Below, piece after piece: positions 41,660 through 54,600 of a DNA stretch of 64,000 nucleotides (the first letter of the stretch is position 1; each line of letters begins with the position of its first letter). Source of the stretch: Limnanthes douglasii subsp. nivea (Eukaryota > Streptophyta > Magnoliopsida > Brassicales > Limnanthaceae). The translations under genes and the position numbers were made by a program. The notes beneath the pieces were generated by a model. It saw only the letters and a list, made by a program, of their open reading frames with translations, had not been told where the DNA came from and searched no databases. The stretch is taken from contig JAUPFV010000001.1 of NCBI GenBank assembly GCA_036936605.1, positions 251,375,981-251,439,980 on the forward strand. The letters are read 5' to 3'.

Positions 41660-44600
41660 TCACATAAAAAATGAAACTAAGATACAGACCGAGCCTTTAC
41701 GAAGATATTAACAACCTCCAGTCGTGATGGAATAAATGGAAGCGAGGTGGTCCTCAACTGAAGATGCTGACGAGTAAAGTGAAAATTAATTTTAATGTGC
41801 TTCGTCATTTCATAAAAGACATAGTTATTTGCATTACGCGTTCCACTTTTGTTATCAAAATATAAGGAAGTGATCTTATTAATGTTAACCCCATATATGA
41901 AATTAGTCACCATAACCAAATAATGTCATAACACGACACTCAACCTCGGTAGAAGATCTAGAAACAATATCATATTTCTTGTTTTTCCATGAGATTAATA
42001 TAACTCTAAGGAAAACATATAAACTAGTAATAGATTTACGATCATGAGGATCAATATTTCAATCATCATCACTATAGGCATCCAATTTAAATGAAAAATT
42101 CAAAGGAAACAAAAGGCTATAGAACTGAGTGGCATGTAGATATCTCCATATACGAATAAAATCTCCTATTAGACAAATATAAGAGCAGTGACAAACTCAT
42201 TAACCGCACGAATAATATAAGTTATATCTGATTGAGTAGATGTAAGATAAATAATCTTCTTACAAGAGTACGATACAAAGTTGGGTTTGATAAAGGAACA
42301 TCATCAATTGGGAAATACCGAGCATTATTTTTAAGATGGGTGTATGATGTCATGTTATCAGACAATCGTTCTCGCTCAAATTGATCAAATATATATCTTA
42401 CCTAAAAAAATCTAACATTTTTTAGATTGACGCACCTTGATACCTAATAATTAATATAATAATCCCTAGTCTATCATTGTAAACCGATAAGTCAAATCAC
42501 GTTTTAGTGCATGAATGTCATCAAGATCATCACTTGTAATAATCATATCATCAACATATAAAAATAAAATAATTTTATTCTAAACTCATACATATGATAA
42601 ATAAAGTTGAATCGCGACTACTTGCAAGAAAACTAAGTGATATAATAACTTTTGAGACTTTCTCAAACCAAACATGATGAGCTTGTTTGAGATCATATAA
42701 AGATTTTCTAAGTCGAAAAACTTCACATATTTGGTGAGCAACATCCGAATGAAGAGTCATATAGACTTCCTCGTGAAGATCACCATTTAGAATTTCATTT
42801 TGACATTCAATTAAAAGATGTTCTACTGGTGAATGGATGTAATAGCAATACTGTTAGAATCGTTTGTCTTTTTTCCACTGGGAAAAGCCTCATCATAATC
42901 CTACTTCTTTGACTATCTTTTTTGTAACAAGACGAGTCTTATATCTCTCAAAGGACCCATCAAAATTTATTTTGATTTTAAAAACCCAATGAGAACCAAT
43001 TATATGGTTACCGGGTGGAGGTTTAACAACATCACATGTATGAGTCTGATAAAGAGCAATATTTTTTTATCCCATAACATTTTGCTAACGAGGATCATAA
43101 ACAATTTATTTATACAAGTTAGGTTCATTAAAATCATGTATGGTTGTTATGAAAGATCTAAATAAAGCTGAGTAAAAAGAAAAAGTAAAATCTAACAATT
43201 TGGTAGACTTACTTGTACAAGTGGATCTCCTCATTGGTGGAGAATCTATAGTTACACCAGTGGAAGAAGCAGACTTGCATTGATGAAGCAAAAGTAGTAT
43301 TAGTTGTTGTAGATATATCATTAATTGGTACATCAAGAACACTAATTGTATCATTTTCAGTGCTAAATGGATCAATAACATGAAGATATGTATTTGTTAT
43401 ATCATGTATTTTTACAGAAATCAAATAAACTGAAATGTGCTATAGAAATATGACATGTCGAGATACTTATAACTTGTGGGATCAAAAATACTTATTTATG
43501 TGAGTTCGGTTCATATAAATCATGTATGTTTGCTACGAAATATCCGGAAAAAGCCGAGTAAGAAGAAAAATTAAAATCTAGCAGTTTCGTAGACTTACTT
43601 GTACAAGTAGATCTCCCTAGAGGTGAAGAATCTATAGTTACACTAGTATAAGAAGCAGACTCGCGCATTGATGAAGTAGAAGTAGTATCAGTTGGCGTCG
43701 ATATCTTATTAAATGGTACTTGAAGAATAATAATTGTTTCGTTTTCATTGCTAAATAGATCAATAACCTGAAGATATATCTTTGTTATATCATGGGTTTT
43801 TACAGAAATCAAATACAACGGAATATGCTCTAGAATTGTGACATGTTGAGGTACATATAACTTGTGGGATCAAAATAAGGATATCATTTATGTTTAGTAC
43901 CGTAACCCATAAAAACATATATAACTATTTTAGGTGACAACTTGTTCATTTTCCCATGACGAAGAAGGATACAAATGTGCATCCAAACACTCGTAAAGAG
44001 GAATAATCTCGAGAATGTTCATGTAACTTTTGAAATAGATATATCCTTGAATTATGTGTAGTAGGAATTTGATTCATCATAGATAGATACTTATAACTAT
44101 TTCTCCCAAGTAAAAACACTAGTAACTTTACCAGATAAAAACAAGAAACCCACAGTCTCAAAAATGTGACAATGTTTCCTTTCTAAAACCTTATTCTGTT
44201 AAGGGGTGTTAGTACAAGGTGACTGTTGTAGGACACAAACGAGTGTAACTACATAAGTAAAATAACTATAGGTATAATCACCCTCTATATCACATGTGAA
44301 GCACTTTATGACGATATAATGTTGAGAGATACATATAATAGCTAACGAGTATATTGATCAATTGAAGATACATAATAGATTGAACCATCATTTGTTGAAA
44401 CATGAGATGGACCCCATACATCACTATGAATAATATCAAAAGGGGCAACATAAAAAATGATATTTTTATTAAATGGTAAGACCTAAAAATTTACCAATTT
44501 ACAACTACTACAATCTGAGATACAACAAGTGTTCAAATAAACCAAAACACATGTAGAGATTAAAAACTTTAAACGTGACACATATACATGTCCAAGACGA

Positions 44601-44674
44601 AAATTGCAAAGATAAAATTCAGACGATAAATGACTCAAACGAAATGAAGAGAAATCGACACACAAAATAGTAAC
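41660..44674 (-). pseudogene. Copia-2 remnant, downstream part (integrase to RNase H)
   Basis: Read on minus from the right. The GAG-pre-integrase zinc site (FRLSHL, FRLGHVYVSRLK, CCISDCSSCK) is followed by the integrase core (PFDIIHSDVWGPSHVSTNDG), integrase C-terminal fragments near 44161-43946, RT with CRLRKSLY-like residues and the catalytic YVDDMIIT near 42545, and RNase H ending LYFDNKSGTRNANN and RQHLQLRTTSLPFIPS. Stops and frameshifts occur throughout. A 385-bp tandem duplication lies between integrase and RT. It was already present when Copia-3 inserted at 44675; its upstream part continues at 49698. Confidence 0.85.
43106..43880 (-). repeat. 385-bp tandem duplication within Copia-2
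   Basis: Two adjacent diverged copies (about 43106-43490 and 43492-43880) encode the same stretch, recognisable by ISVKTHDITKIYLQVIDLFS and RSTCTSKSTKLLDF in one and ISVKIHDITNTYLHVIDPFS in the other. The duplicated part is the linker between integrase and RT. Confidence 0.85.
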
Positions 44675-44908
44675 TGTTAGAATATTCGACTAAATTTGGA
44701 ATGCTGGATTCATGGAGTAATAGTTGGGGTCAATTATTGACCACTACAATTTTGGATTTCACGGACTGCCCTTAATCTTCTCTCTATCAATCAGTGTATA
44801 AAGTTTCGTTGTATAGGCCACTAGGTTCTATGTATATTGTGTGTAATTGTCTCTTTGTAAAAAATAAAAAAAATAAAAAAATAAAATCCTCTAATTACCA
44901 ATTCAACA
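44675..44908 (+). repeat. Copia-3 5' LTR
   Basis: 234 bp, TG to CA, with A-rich sequence near its 3' end. It directly precedes the primer-binding site. Confidence 0.95.
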
Positions 44909-44920
44909 TGGTATCAGAAC

Positions 44921-45960
44921 ATGTGTGATTCTGGGAATTCTGAACATCCTCAACAAAAAATAGTTGGCAATAAAGTCGTGGTCAGTCAAATCCCTGATGA
45001 ATTCACAATGCAGATTGCTGTCATTCTGAGAAATGGTCTCAGAACACAGCAACAAACAACTAACCTCGAGAATTTATCCCTATGGATTAAAATCGGTGGT
45101 GACAAATATGCGCTATGGGCAACCCTGATGAAGAAAACAGTTGGGGAAAGGGGAGAGGTTCTCACATTACAGGGGAGCCGACGCCTCCATCCAAAACTGA
45201 CAAAACATATACAATGTGGGAACAAGATGATCAATGTGTTTTTACATGGATTATCCAGAATCTTGAATCCAGTTTGGTGAATAATGACTCGCAATATCCC
45301 ACTTCAAAAGCCCTTTGGGATGGGTTAGCCACCACATACGATTCTGGTACAGATTCGTTACAGGTGTTTGACCTTTATAAGAGGGCTAATTCATTAAGGC
45401 AAGGGTCTGATACACTAGAAGACTTGTGGAACAAACTGTAGGACATCTGGATGTCTATAGATAGGCGAGATCTGAACCCTATGAAGGACCCAGAAGACAT
45501 TCAGATCTACAATAAGAAGACTCGAGAACAAAGATTCTTCCAATTGCTAATGGCAATTGATGACAAGCTGGAACCAGTCAAGAGAGATATCCTAAAAGAG
45601 GATCATCTTCCTTCTGTAGAAACAGCATATGCTACAATACGAAGGGAAGTTACCAGGATTAATATACTAAAATCAGGTTCTTCTGATAATGACTCGATTG
45701 AAATTGGAATGTGTTTGGCTGCTAAATATTCTGCACAGAGGTTTAAATTCTGATCCAAAGAGAAAGAAGATAAATTTAAGTTGTATTACACTCATTGCAG
45801 GATGAAGAAACACATTAAAGAGACATGTTTCAAGCTGGTCGGCTATCCAGAATGGTGGGAGGACGGTCATAAGGAGAAATATAAGCAATGTTCCAGATCT
45901 AATGTCAAAGGGGCTTCGTCTACAAGTGGTGATGAATATCCGGCTGAAAACGAGTAAGGA
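44921..45960 (+). pseudogene. Copia-3 gag
   Basis: The frame opens at 44921 (MCDSGNSEHPQQKIVGNK), passes LWIKIGGDKYALWATLMKK and shifts frame near 45150. It continues with TMWEQDDQCVFTWIIQNLE, STLEDLW-like and REQRFFQLLMAIDDKLEPVK, the UBN2-type gag core, with a TAG near 45441. A knuckle-like stretch (THCRMKKHIKETCFKLVGYP) follows about 45785-45845. It would form the particle shell; it is not translatable as one protein. Confidence 0.85.
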
Positions 45961-46099
45961 AGTGGCACTGTTTTTGGAGGAATGGAGGCGAACTCCTATA
46001 AAAAAAACTTGGAGGTAAAGGGTTTGAGAGTTACACCTCAAACCCCTCTCTTATTAATCTCAAATATTTTCCCCCAGACGCGTCTTTCTTTGCAGGCTT

Positions 46100-47390
46100 G
46101 ACCAAGAGTGTGTAAATGAAACGTATGAAAAGCCCAAATGATCCTAAATTTAGGAAATTAATGAATTGGATATTTGATTGCGGGGCTACGGACACCATGT
46201 CATATGATTCTAAAGGCTTTGGTGACATGTCATCTCCAAATAAGTCCCATATTGAGACTGCTAGTGGAGAAATTTGTGAAGTCAAAGGGGGAGGGTCAAT
46301 TTTTTTTTCGGAAAAAATGGAAATTAAAAATTGTTTATATATTCCTTCACTATCCTCAAAGTTATTATCTGTTGGTTAAGTGACAAAACAACTAAACTAT
46401 ATGGTTCTTATGTATCCATTGTTTTGCAGTTTACAGGACATTCGTACGAAGGAGATCATTGGGCGGGGTACTAAACGAGGAGGTCTCTATTATGTTGATG
46501 AGGTAGTTCATAAGGGACATGTCATGCTTGCTCACAGAACAACCGAAAGGCAACTTTGGTTATGGCACCGACGACTTGGTCATCCTTCTTTTAGCTATCT
46601 TAAAAGTTTGTTTCCTAGTCTTTTTTTGAATAATTACATTCATGAGAAATGTGAAACCTGCATTCTTGCAAAAAATCATAGGGTCTCATTTAATCAAAGT
46701 AATACTAGAGTTGATTATGTTTTTTTGCTAATCCATTCTGATGTTTGGGGTCCAGAACCAAATTACACTAACAATTAAATCAGATACTTTGTTTTATTTG
46801 TGAATTACTTCTCAAGAATGACTTGGATATACTTCATGAAACATAAATCAGAAGTGCGAGAAATATTTGTTTGTTTTTACAAAATGGTTTTGACTCAATT
46901 TGTCAAAAAAAATACGGATTCTCCGTTTTGATAATGGAACAGAGTTTGTCAACCAAACAATGCAAAAAAAATCAAAGCAAATGGTCTTATCCATCAAACC
47001 ACTTGTCCAAACACCCCTCAACAAAACGGCACCTCAGAACGAAAAAATCGTACTTTACTTGAAAAAACTCGTGTTATTATGATTGAATCTAGAGTTCATG
47101 ATTCTCTTTGGCCAGAGGCTCTTGCTACAGCCACGTATCTTGCAAATCGTTTACCAACCCAAAGTCTAGGAAATAAAACTCAATTACAAGTGCTTGCCAC
47201 CCAAGTTATAATTCCATCTGTTTTGACATTACCACCTCGTGTCTTTGGCTGTTCGGTGTTTGTTCATATCCCCAAGACTAGTCAAAACAAACTTAATCCA
47301 TGTGCTGAAAAGTGTGTATTTGTTGGGTATAATATCCATCAAATGGGCTATCAGTGTTACAATCCGGTTACTCAATGAATCCATGTCACC
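46100..47390 (+). pseudogene. Copia-3 protease and integrase regions
   Basis: NWIFDCGATDTMSYDSKGF contains the aspartic protease motif DCGAT. The GAG-pre-integrase zinc site follows (LWLWHRRLGHPSFSYLKSL, CETCILAK). The integrase core has the first Asp in LIHSDVWGPEPNYTNN, the second in RFDNGTEFVNQT and the Glu in QQNGTSERKNRTL-like residues around 47020-47060. SLWPEALATATYLANRLPTQ and FGCSVFVHIPK mark the C-terminal half. Frame breaks occur near 46380, 46775 and 47070. Confidence 0.85.
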
Positions 47391-49369
47391 ATGGACTTTG
47401 ACTTCTTAGAATCCGATTATTTTTTTAACCACCAATCTCGTACTCAAGGGGGGAAAGTAAGTGAATCACTCGACTTGTTGCTATATGAAAGTTACTTTGA
47501 GGATGTTCCGACAAATTTGGTAGATGGAGCCACCGAACACGCCTCTTCCAACATAAAGGAGACTGACGAGGCAGTTTTTACCAGCAATGATTCTCCCGGA
47601 GACAATATCCAACAAGAAATAAATGACATGGATACTACCAGCGAATCATCCAAATAAAATATTCATCAAGAGGTAAATAATTTACAATGTCATAATTCAC
47701 AAAATGCTACTGGTCATGACATTTTAGGAATTTCATTTGTTGAAACTCAAACTCTCGTTCTTCCTCCAAGAAACAATGGAGGGGTTCCTCCTGACCGGTA
47801 TTCACTGGAACACATTCCTCGTGCCTCTACATACCCGGTAAAAATGGACATGAAATTAATGTTAAAGATTGCAAAGGTGTTTTCAGCTACTATTCTCTCT
47901 AAACAAATTCTTAAAATAGCTCAAGAAGCTAAGAAGATGTCTGAATGGCATGAGGCAATAAATACCGAAATAAAAGCTCTAAAAGGGCATGATACATGAG
48001 AGAAGTGTGTGTTACCACAAAGGAAGAAAGCAGTCGGGTGTAGATAGGCGTTTAATATAAAATATAAATCTGATCGCACCTTTGAGCGACACAAAGCAAG
48101 ATTGGTTGCCAAAGGATATACACAAACATATGGTATAGACTACTCTGAAACGTTCTCTCCGGTTGCAAAGATTGACACAATCAGAGTTTTACTTTCAATA
48201 GCCGCGAATAAAGATTAACCACTTCATCAATTTGAATTAAAGAATGCTTTCTTACATGGAGACTTGGAAGAAGAGGTGTATATAGAACCCCCACCAGGGT
48301 TCTCTGGTGATTTTCAAGAAAATAAGGTATGTAAACTGAAAAAGTAATTATATGGGCTCAAACAGTCTCCTCGTGCTTGGTTTGGGAGATTTACAATTGC
48401 AATGAAGCAGTATGGCTACGAACAGAGTAATGGGGATCATACCTTGTTTTACAGAAGGAGAGGAGAATTAGTCACTTGTCTTATAATATATTTCGACGAC
48501 ATGATTATAACGGGGAATGACGAAGAATAAATTAGCTCTCTTAAGAAAAACCTCTTCAAGGAGTTTGAAATGAAAGACCTTGGAGAATTGAAGTATTTCC
48601 TAGAAATCGAGGTTCTTAGGTCAAGATGAGGGATTTATATCTCCCAACGGAAATATATATATTTGATTTATTAGCTAAAGTTGGCATGGTGGATTGCAGA
48701 CCAAATGACACTCCTATGGTTGTGAATCACAAACTAAAGATAATTGAAGGGGACCGACCAGCGAGTAAGGAAAGGTACCAAAGGTTGGTGGGAAAATTGA
48801 TTTACCTGGCTCACACTCGACCCGACATTGCATACGCGGTGGGAGTAGTTAGTCAGTTCATGCATCATCCTCAGGAACACCATATAGAGGCAGTAATGAG
48901 GATTATTCGATATCTCAAACACACACGAGGAAGAGGTATAATTTTTAAGAAAAATGGACACCTTGATGTTAAAGTATTCACAGATGCTGATTGTGGAGGA
49001 AATCCTAACGAGAAGCGATCAACTGCAGGCTACTTTACTCTTCTTCGAGGTGACTTGGTGACTTGGAGGAGTAAGAAACAAAAAATAGTATCACTGTCAA
49101 ACGCTGAATCACAATTTAGAGGAATCGTGAAGGGGATTACCGAGATACTTTGGTTAAAGAAGATAATGAAAGAAATCAGATTCCCTATGAAGTGTCCAAC
49201 TCAGTTAATGTGCGAAAATAGAGTTGCGATTAATATTTCAGAGAACCCGGTACAGCACGATAGAACAAAGCACGTTGAAATAGATAGGCACTTCATAAAA
49301 GAAACGATTGAAGATGGGAGAGTCGAACTTCCGTTTGTTAGATCTGAAGCCAACTGGAAAACATCCTGA
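47391..49369 (+). pseudogene. Copia-3 reverse transcriptase and RNase H
   Basis: After a linker, the RT reads [36 protein letters not shown] and GLKQSPRAWFGRF. The catalytic box is YFDDMIITGN near 48490-48520, where the family usually has YVDD. The RNase H region is open from 48626 to 49369: RYLKHTRGRGIIFKK, FTDADCGGNPNEKRST, VSLSNAESQFRG and HDRTKHVEIDRHFIKE. Stops lie near 48000, 48045, 48220, 48347, 48530 and 48629. The mature enzyme would copy RNA to cDNA; this copy is dead. Confidence 0.88.
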
Positions 49370-49452
49370 CAAAAGCGGTTGCTGCAAGAACATTCGAATC
49401 AGTTTTATCCAAGTTGGGTATTGGTGATCCCACTACACAACTTGATGGGGAG

Positions 49453-49692
49453 TGTTAGAATATTCGATTAAATTTGGAATGCTGGATTCATGGAGTAATA
49501 GTTGGGGGTCAATTATTGACCACTATAATTTGGAATTTCACAGACTGTCCTTAATCTTCTCCCTATCAATCAGTGTATTAGGTTTCATTGTATAGGCCCG
49601 TGGGTTCTCTATATATTGTGTGTAATTGTCTCTTTGTAAAAGATAAAAAAAAAAGAAGAACATAATAAAATCCTTTGATTACCAATTCAACA
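49453..49692 (+). repeat. Copia-3 3' LTR
   Basis: 240 bp, partner of 44675-44908. It differs by substitutions and small indels, mostly in the A-rich part and around the GGCCACTAGG/GGCCCGTGGG site. Confidence 0.95.
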
Positions 49693-49697
49693 GTAAC

Positions 49698-49830
49698 ATT
49701 AGTCATGTATGTTTTCCACTATCAACACCATATGCATGAACATCACTCAATTTTTTAGCTTTTCAAAAACATAGAGTTCCCTCATTTTACGGCATGTCTC
49801 AATTATTCTATGAGTATGTTATTGTATAAC
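49698..49830 (-). pseudogene. Copia-2 remnant, upstream part
   Basis: On minus this piece (LYVFEKLKN, then HAYGVDSGKHT-like residues) continues directly into the Copia-2 GAG-pre-integrase region at 44674 if Copia-3 is removed. The similarity fades towards the A run at 49831. Confidence 0.55.
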
Positions 49831-51671
49831 AAAAAAAAAAAAAAAAAAAAAGAGGACCAAATGACCAGATGTATACAATTGACGAACTCAAACAAGATTC
49901 AAAACAATGTTGTGGACGTAATAAACATTGAAGAGTAATATATGAGATGTAGCAATATAACCATCACCATACTCACATTATTGTAGCAATAGAATGCGAA
50001 ACGAGACCTATATGATATGCGAATGTAGACGTGATGAAGTTTATCTTATTAAACCGAATACCAATAAACTATTAAACGAATCCCATCATTATTTCAAACC
50101 CACTATTTGATATATCCATTTTTGGACTGACAAAGTAAATAGATTAATTTAAAATACAAACAGCTAAAACTCTCAATTTGTACATATCCTTAAAAGACTG
50201 ACTACCTTACTCAATTTGTACTCGATACGGATTATCATTCTAATTGTTTTTCTGTACATATTTTTTTACTAATTCCTTTTATCACGTTACGTTTTCTATG
50301 ACGGTAACTTTCTCCATAATTTTATTTGCTTGGTTATACGGAAGAAATAATTTTTCTTTTTAACGTTTGTTTGCTTTAAAAGTTATTCAATTGATTGTGT
50401 TTTTATTTTTCCAAATAAGTTTTTCAAACCGATAAACAACTATTTACAATTCCCTAAATATATATTATCTATCATTTTCTAAATATTGTTTGTACTATTA
50501 TTAATATAAAAAAAATAGGATACTTTTTATTTTATTCACAAAATAAAATTTTATTTTATTTTAATTTTAATTTTCCACCAAACATCCATTTTCTACCTTT
50601 TAACCCTACCCACAACCTATCCTATAATCCAACCAAGCAAATCATAATCACCGTAATCGAAAAAAATCATATCTAAATACTCTCTTTTCGATTCTTGTTT
50701 TTTTCTCTAGAAATTGATTGCATCAATTATTCATGAAATCGATTTCATGAATTTTTTTCCATATTGAAATCGATTTTTCAGAATTAGTTGTTTTTAAAAA
50801 CCATTAATTATTTTTGAGTGGCTGTCTCGAATTTAGTTTTTTTTTTGTAACAAACATCTAAATCAAAGTGGGTATATCGGCATTGAATTTGTAAAATCGA
50901 GATTGTTGATTTTGGCTTTTTTGAAAACGGATTTTCATATTATATAAATGTACAACTAAAATACAAGATTATATTATATTGTTGAGGGTAAATTGATTTA
51001 ATGGTGTGTTTGTTTGAATAAAAGTTGGATAATGCATAATAGCACCAAAATATAAATTCAAAAGTAAATAAAGGACAAAAAAGTAAAAACAAGTGTTGAG
51101 TGTATTTTTTAAAAATTTAAGATTAGGAAAATAATAAAACTTATAGGGGAAATAGCTTTACCCAAAATATTATTCTCCTATACTATTTATAAAAAATTAT
51201 GAATTTATTTTCTTTTGAGCAAAACCTTTTAAAATTAATTACTCATTTCATTAAAATCTCTTACAAACTCCCCCTCACGTGCATTAATACATGTTGACAA
51301 ATATATATTTAAATTTAATAAGGCCCTTAATTTAATGTCGATTGGTGAACCGTATAATCACGTGCATGATCAATAAAGAATAAAAGACTAAAGACCATTT
51401 TCTCGTAATGTGAATAATAAGATGCAACATTAATCCAATTATTTCTATCAATCAATTACTTGATCCTATTATGGTGGGTAGTTTAGGAACAATATGAAAT
51501 ATAATCGTACACATCTACTCTTAAATGGTCATGCGCTGGATATATAATACAATAATAGACGCCAATAAATAGATGCCAATAAATATAACCAATCTATATA
51601 TTTCAACAAAACTTTATGTATACAATATTGTAAATATTAATTGGATCATATTACAAAGACTCATACTCAAA
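49831..51671. other. A run and AT-rich spacer, no gene
   Basis: An A run of 21 bases stands at 49831-49851. The rest is AT-rich with no frame, repeat or RNA gene that I can support. The missing Copia-2 gag and LTR and the left LTR of Copia-4 may lie here in unrecognisable form. Confidence 0.45.
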
Positions 51672-54600
51672 CTAACAATCCTTTATATTAACTAAACATA
51701 TTCCGATGGTGTGTTCCTCGAAAATATTAGACAATAACGTATTTGTAAGAGGATTTACTATCATGGAGTTTGTGTCTATGTGCTCTATATCTATTTGACC
51801 CATCTGAACTCTCTCTTTAACAAACACGAAATTTTTATATATGTTTGGATTTAGATGAGCTATTGTTAATGTTAGAGTAATGCATTTCATAATTTTTCTG
51901 ACAATACAACCTCATAGGACCTTCTATCTCTTATAAAATACGCAATCCAGTGACAAAATTCTGTAGCCACAATGATTGGTTTGATGCCTCATAACATGTA
52001 ACAAATCTTCTTCCATGGTGGATGATGCAATAAGTGTTTGCTTTATACTTGTCCTTGATATTGTACCTCCAGTCAATAAGAGTATATTGAACGGAGTGCT
52101 TTTCAGTTTGTCTACGCCTCCACAACAATCTAAGGCGGAATACCCAATGATCTTCAGCTTCCGACTTCCTATATGTTAACATGTGCCATTTTATTCCTTG
52201 CATATATCAGAGTACCCTTTCAATGCTTTCCAATGGTCCATACCGGAGTTACTTACATATATTTTTAATAAATTCTTAATATATTCCCAATAAAAGTAGT
52301 GTGTGGCCTAATAAAAACTTGAGCATACATTAAACTATAAACTGCTAAAGCATAATGGATCGTTTTCATTTCCTCAATGCCAACTGTTTTTCTTTAGACA
52401 TTGACCCAAAATTTGTCTGTCATCCTTTACTATAGGAGTATTCAGAGGTTTGCAGTTTGCCAATCCGAATAGTTGTAACATAGTTTCAGTATATGCATTT
52501 TTTGATAATATAAGAATACAACAGGAGTGATCCTGATGTATTTAGATTCCTAACATAAAACTAGTATGACCAAGATCTTTCATATTAAATTTATCCAATA
52601 AAAATTTATTTGTAGTGTGCAAAAATTTCTTATTATTAAAGACAACCAGTATGATATTAACTAATAATACCCGAAATATAAAATTATTCCCAATGAACTT
52701 GTAATATACACAATCCTCAACTGAGTTTACCTCAAAGTCAAAAGAGACTATAAACTCAAGAAACTTGTGGTACCATGACGAGAAGCTTGTTCGAGCCCAT
52801 AAATGGATTTTTTAAGCCTATATACCAGATTCTATGACTTACTTATTTTGAAATGTTCTACTTTCACCATATAGTTTGTTTTGGCAATATTACCATTGAG
52901 AAAGACAATTTGTACTTCAATTTGATGAAGTTCAAGATCAAAATGTGCAATTAATTCCATGATTTTTTAAATGAATCATTCATCAATACCGGAGAGTGGG
53001 TTTTTTTTCTAAATAATCCTTTAATGATGGGTATAACCTTTCCCGAAAACGAATTGCAAACCAGCTTATAATAAACTTTATTTTTTCCTTCAACTAATGG
53101 GATAAGTTTGCGTAACATATTATCTTTCATCGATTTATACTCTTCATTCACAGCGTCAATACACATTTGAGAGTCAAACTTTCCATGGATTATTTAAGGG
53201 ATGAGAGATCATCTATTGTTCCAGCATATGACCCTGCATGTTCCTAAATATATCTTATATAATTTGGATGTACAACATTTGTTTTTTCACTTGTAGAGCT
53301 TCTTAATGACATCATTACTTCTTGTTGTATTTCTTGAGGAGGTAGCATTTGATTCTCATAAAGAATATCATCTTGATCTTCTTGTGGAATATTACTTTCA
53401 GATTCCTCTTGATCTAACTAGACCATATTTGTGTCCTGGTTTAAACCCTCAAGTGAAATATCAATGTTTTAATTCTGTATAATCTTGTCTTAACAAGACC
53501 GATATAATTGGCAGTAAAGTCTCATATTCTAAAATCTGAGTATCTTCATTAAAAACTTCATAAATTTATACAAATTATTTCTCAAAGAAACATATGTTGC
53601 AAAATAAACATATGTTCTCGTCTAAAAAATACGACGAGTAATAGGATCATAAAATTTAAAACTCTTATAATATTTAAAGTCACCAATGAAGAAACAACTA
53701 GCCGTTTTTAGTCTAATTTGTTTTCATCGGGTTTGTATGCTCTTGCCTCAACTAGACACCCTCATGTATGCATATGCTTTAAATTGGGCCTTATTTCAAA
53801 GCTCATATTAGGTTCCAACAATTGTCTTAGTAGATACTTTATTGAGTAAGTATGCGGCACATTTGATGGCTTCCTCCCTGAGCGATAATGGTAGAGTTGG
53901 GTTACTTATCATACTTCTAACCATATTCTTTAGTGTACGTTTCCGTCTCTAAGATACAGCATTCATGCAAGATACAGCCGAAATTTTATACTGAAGGACT
54001 ATGTCACACTCCTTTAGGTATTTTGCAATTGGCCATTGATGTCATTCCCTTGACTCGTCATATCATGGTAAGATCTAAAGTTTTTAATGATTTAACCTTG
54101 TCTTTTTCAACTTGATCCTAAATGTTGTAATCTTGTCCAACGCCTATACTTTTCATGGAGGTAGAGGTACCTGAAATGAGAGAAGTCATCTATAAAGGAT
54201 ATGAAGTACCGTTGCTTGTTTCGTGATTATTTTTGGAAACCGTCCAAAAATATTGATATTAATCAAGTTCAAGTCTTCAGTTGCTTTATTTTCCTATACT
54301 TTTTTAGTTTTGGTGTGATTTCTCTTGATACACTCGATACAATCACCGATATCAGAGTAATTGAGAGGACAAATAAACATTCAGCTACAAGATTTTCCAT
54401 CCTAACTTTGGATGTATGACCTAACTTTATGTGCATAATTTAGATAATGTTTTGGTTTTATTTATCTTATTCACTACAAGTTATGCATTCATGATAATTT
54501 TTTTTTATTAAAAGTACTTAATAATTATAACTTAAGTTCATTTATCAAGCTACCATGACCAGTAATCATATCATTATAAGAGAGAGTTAAACCATTATTT

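Larger units (their letters stand above)
44670..49697 (+). mobile_element. Copia-3: complete LTR retrotransposon nested in Copia-2
   Basis: The 5' LTR is 44675-44908 and the 3' LTR 49453-49692; both begin TGTTAGAATATTCGA and end CAATTCAACA. The element is flanked by the 5-bp duplication GTAAC (44670-44674 and 49693-49697). A tRNA-Met primer site (TGGTATCAGAAC, 44909-44920) and a polypurine tract (GATGGGGAG, ending 49452) are in the expected places. Domains between are in Copia order: gag, protease, integrase, RT, RNase H. The LTRs differ at well over a dozen positions by eye, and the frames are broken, so it is an old, inactive copy. Confidence 0.95.

Noticed and set aside
49981..50035. Further MULE-1 palindromes outside the element
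   Set aside because: Two ATGCGAA half sites occur near 49995 and 50018, in the same orientation and without the 8-bp inverted spacing.
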